A DNA stretch of 64,000 nt from Acanthosepion esculentum. Taxonomy: Eukaryota; Mollusca; Cephalopoda; Sepiida; Sepiidae. The notes under the pieces were generated by a model that did no database searches, had not been told where the DNA came from, and was given only the letters and a program-made list of their open reading frames with translations. Made by a program: the position numbers and the translations under genes. The DNA is taken from NCBI GenBank assembly GCA_964036315.1, contig OZ038485.1, forward strand, positions 100,795,102 through 100,859,101, written 5' to 3'. Shown piece by piece: positions 63,150-64,000 of the stretch. The first letter of the stretch is position 1, and the number at the start of each line of letters is the position of its first letter.

Positions 63150-63206
<57 letters not shown>
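63150..63206. repeat. AT microsatellite
   Basis: About 28 AT units. Confidence 0.97.
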
Positions 63207-63210
<4 letters not shown>

Positions 63211-63439
63211 TGACGGGAAGAAGCCACTCACTAAACTACTAGAAAGATAAATAAGTATTTAAAACTATTTGCGCGAAGGCATAAGGAAATGTTCTGCAAA
63301 TGATCGTGAATGGATTCCCAACTAATTTCCAATGTTTGGGCATTTGGTCAGATCGAGAGAAGAAAACGGGACGGAGAAGAAGGTGAAAAGATTGTGTTGC
63401 ATCAAGTTTCTTAATAAGGTATACCTCCTTTGAAAGCTA
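63207..63439. other. No recognisable feature
   Basis: Unassigned. Confidence 0.45.
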
Positions 63440-63960
63440 ATATATCATACATACACACACACACACACGCGCGCGCATGCGCGTGCGCGTGCGCGTGCAC
63501 ACACATAAGGACACGCGAGGGATCATGTACATATATACATACAAACGCACATACACACAAGCACATGTACACACACGAGCGCACACACACAGACACATGC
63601 GAGCGCTCACGCACACATGTGAACACACACACACACACACAAACACACAAACACACAAGCACACGCGAGTGCTCGCACGCACACAAGCACACGCGGGCGC
63701 ACTCTTCTCAGACATCCACACAAACTTACATAGAAGTACACGTCAGCGCTCACACACATACACACACACACGCAAGCACACGCGAGCGTTCACACACAAG
63801 CACACACAAGCACTCATACACACTAACACACACACAGATAAGTATACGTGTGAGCTTCCGTACACATGCAACATCAGCGTGTGATCTCTTTATCTCTCTC
63901 TCTCTCTCTTTCTCGGACGCGCACACACACACACAAACACACAGTGATCTTCCACTGGAT
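63440..63960. repeat. CA-rich degenerate microsatellite
   Basis: CACACA and GCGCGC/GCACGCGAG units over 0.5 kb, with a CT run at 63893-63913. His/Thr- and Cys/Val-rich frames are artefacts. Confidence 0.95.
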
Positions 63961-64000
63961 ACACCAAGCTTTTTGCCTGAAATGTTTTGTAAGATTTTAT

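Noticed and set aside
63411..63932. Cys/Val-rich and His/Thr-rich proteins
   Set aside because: Translations of degenerate CA/GC dinucleotide repeats.

Overview
This is a gene-poor, repeat-saturated stretch of an animal genome. I see no intact host protein-coding gene, no intact tRNA and no bacterial-type operon. The mix of long AT, GATA, GAAA and CTT microsatellites, many decayed LINE 3' ends, Penelope-like elements (PLEs), Tc1/mariner transposons, tRNA- and 5S-derived SINEs and a Ty3-type LTR element fits a mollusc, most likely a cephalopod (octopus-like). That assignment is inference from repeat style; no host gene confirms it.

Layout. 0-6 kb: AT microsatellites with PLE leader fragments, a hammerhead-ribozyme-like motif on the minus strand (3571-3607), a head-to-head tRNA-SINE pair, two decayed LINE 3' ends and a small MITE. 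6-12 kb: a composite repeat with a 28-bp minisatellite and a perfect 47-bp hairpin, a PLE endonuclease fragment, a 1-kb CTT-rich tract and then a 0.9-kb GAAA-rich tract. 12-14 kb: a complete-length but frameshifted Tc1 element nested between two 215-bp direct repeats. 14-24.5 kb: a deleted IS630/Tc1 element, LINE tails, a deleted mariner, two large hairpins, a PLE RT/GIY-YIG pseudogene and a rearranged Tc1. 24.5-36 kb: GAAA higher-order arrays, composite repeats with a nested SINE fold-back and a candidate solo LTR, GATA arrays, a second deleted mariner and a PLE RT fragment. 36-46 kb: a 98/99-bp tandem array, a SINE pair, GATA arrays and a 117-bp minisatellite grown from LINE reverse-transcriptase codons. 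45-53 kb: a 285-bp duplication carrying 5S rRNA-like fragments, a long-TIR element, and a 2-kb structure whose arms are inverted 30-bp arrays. 53-58.4 kb: a 5S-tRNA chimeric SINE and a 4.6-kb Ty3/gypsy-type element with both LTRs. 58.4-64 kb: LINE tails, a second chimeric SINE, a 31-bp minisatellite and a well-formed hammerhead motif at 63083-63121 between AT arrays.

How parts relate. The recurring theme is retroelement fragments fused to simple repeats. PLE coding pieces repeatedly run straight into AT or CA arrays, and the two best hammerhead motifs lie beside AT arrays, as expected if PLE terminal repeats (known in other animals to carry hammerheads) seeded or targeted microsatellites. Several SINE and composite repeats occur as head-to-head inverted pairs, so fold-back structure is unusually common. 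The strongest candidates for new biology are the two hammerheads, the SINE with tRNA promoter boxes plus a hammerhead-like core, and the two-copy 5S-tRNA chimeric SINE family.
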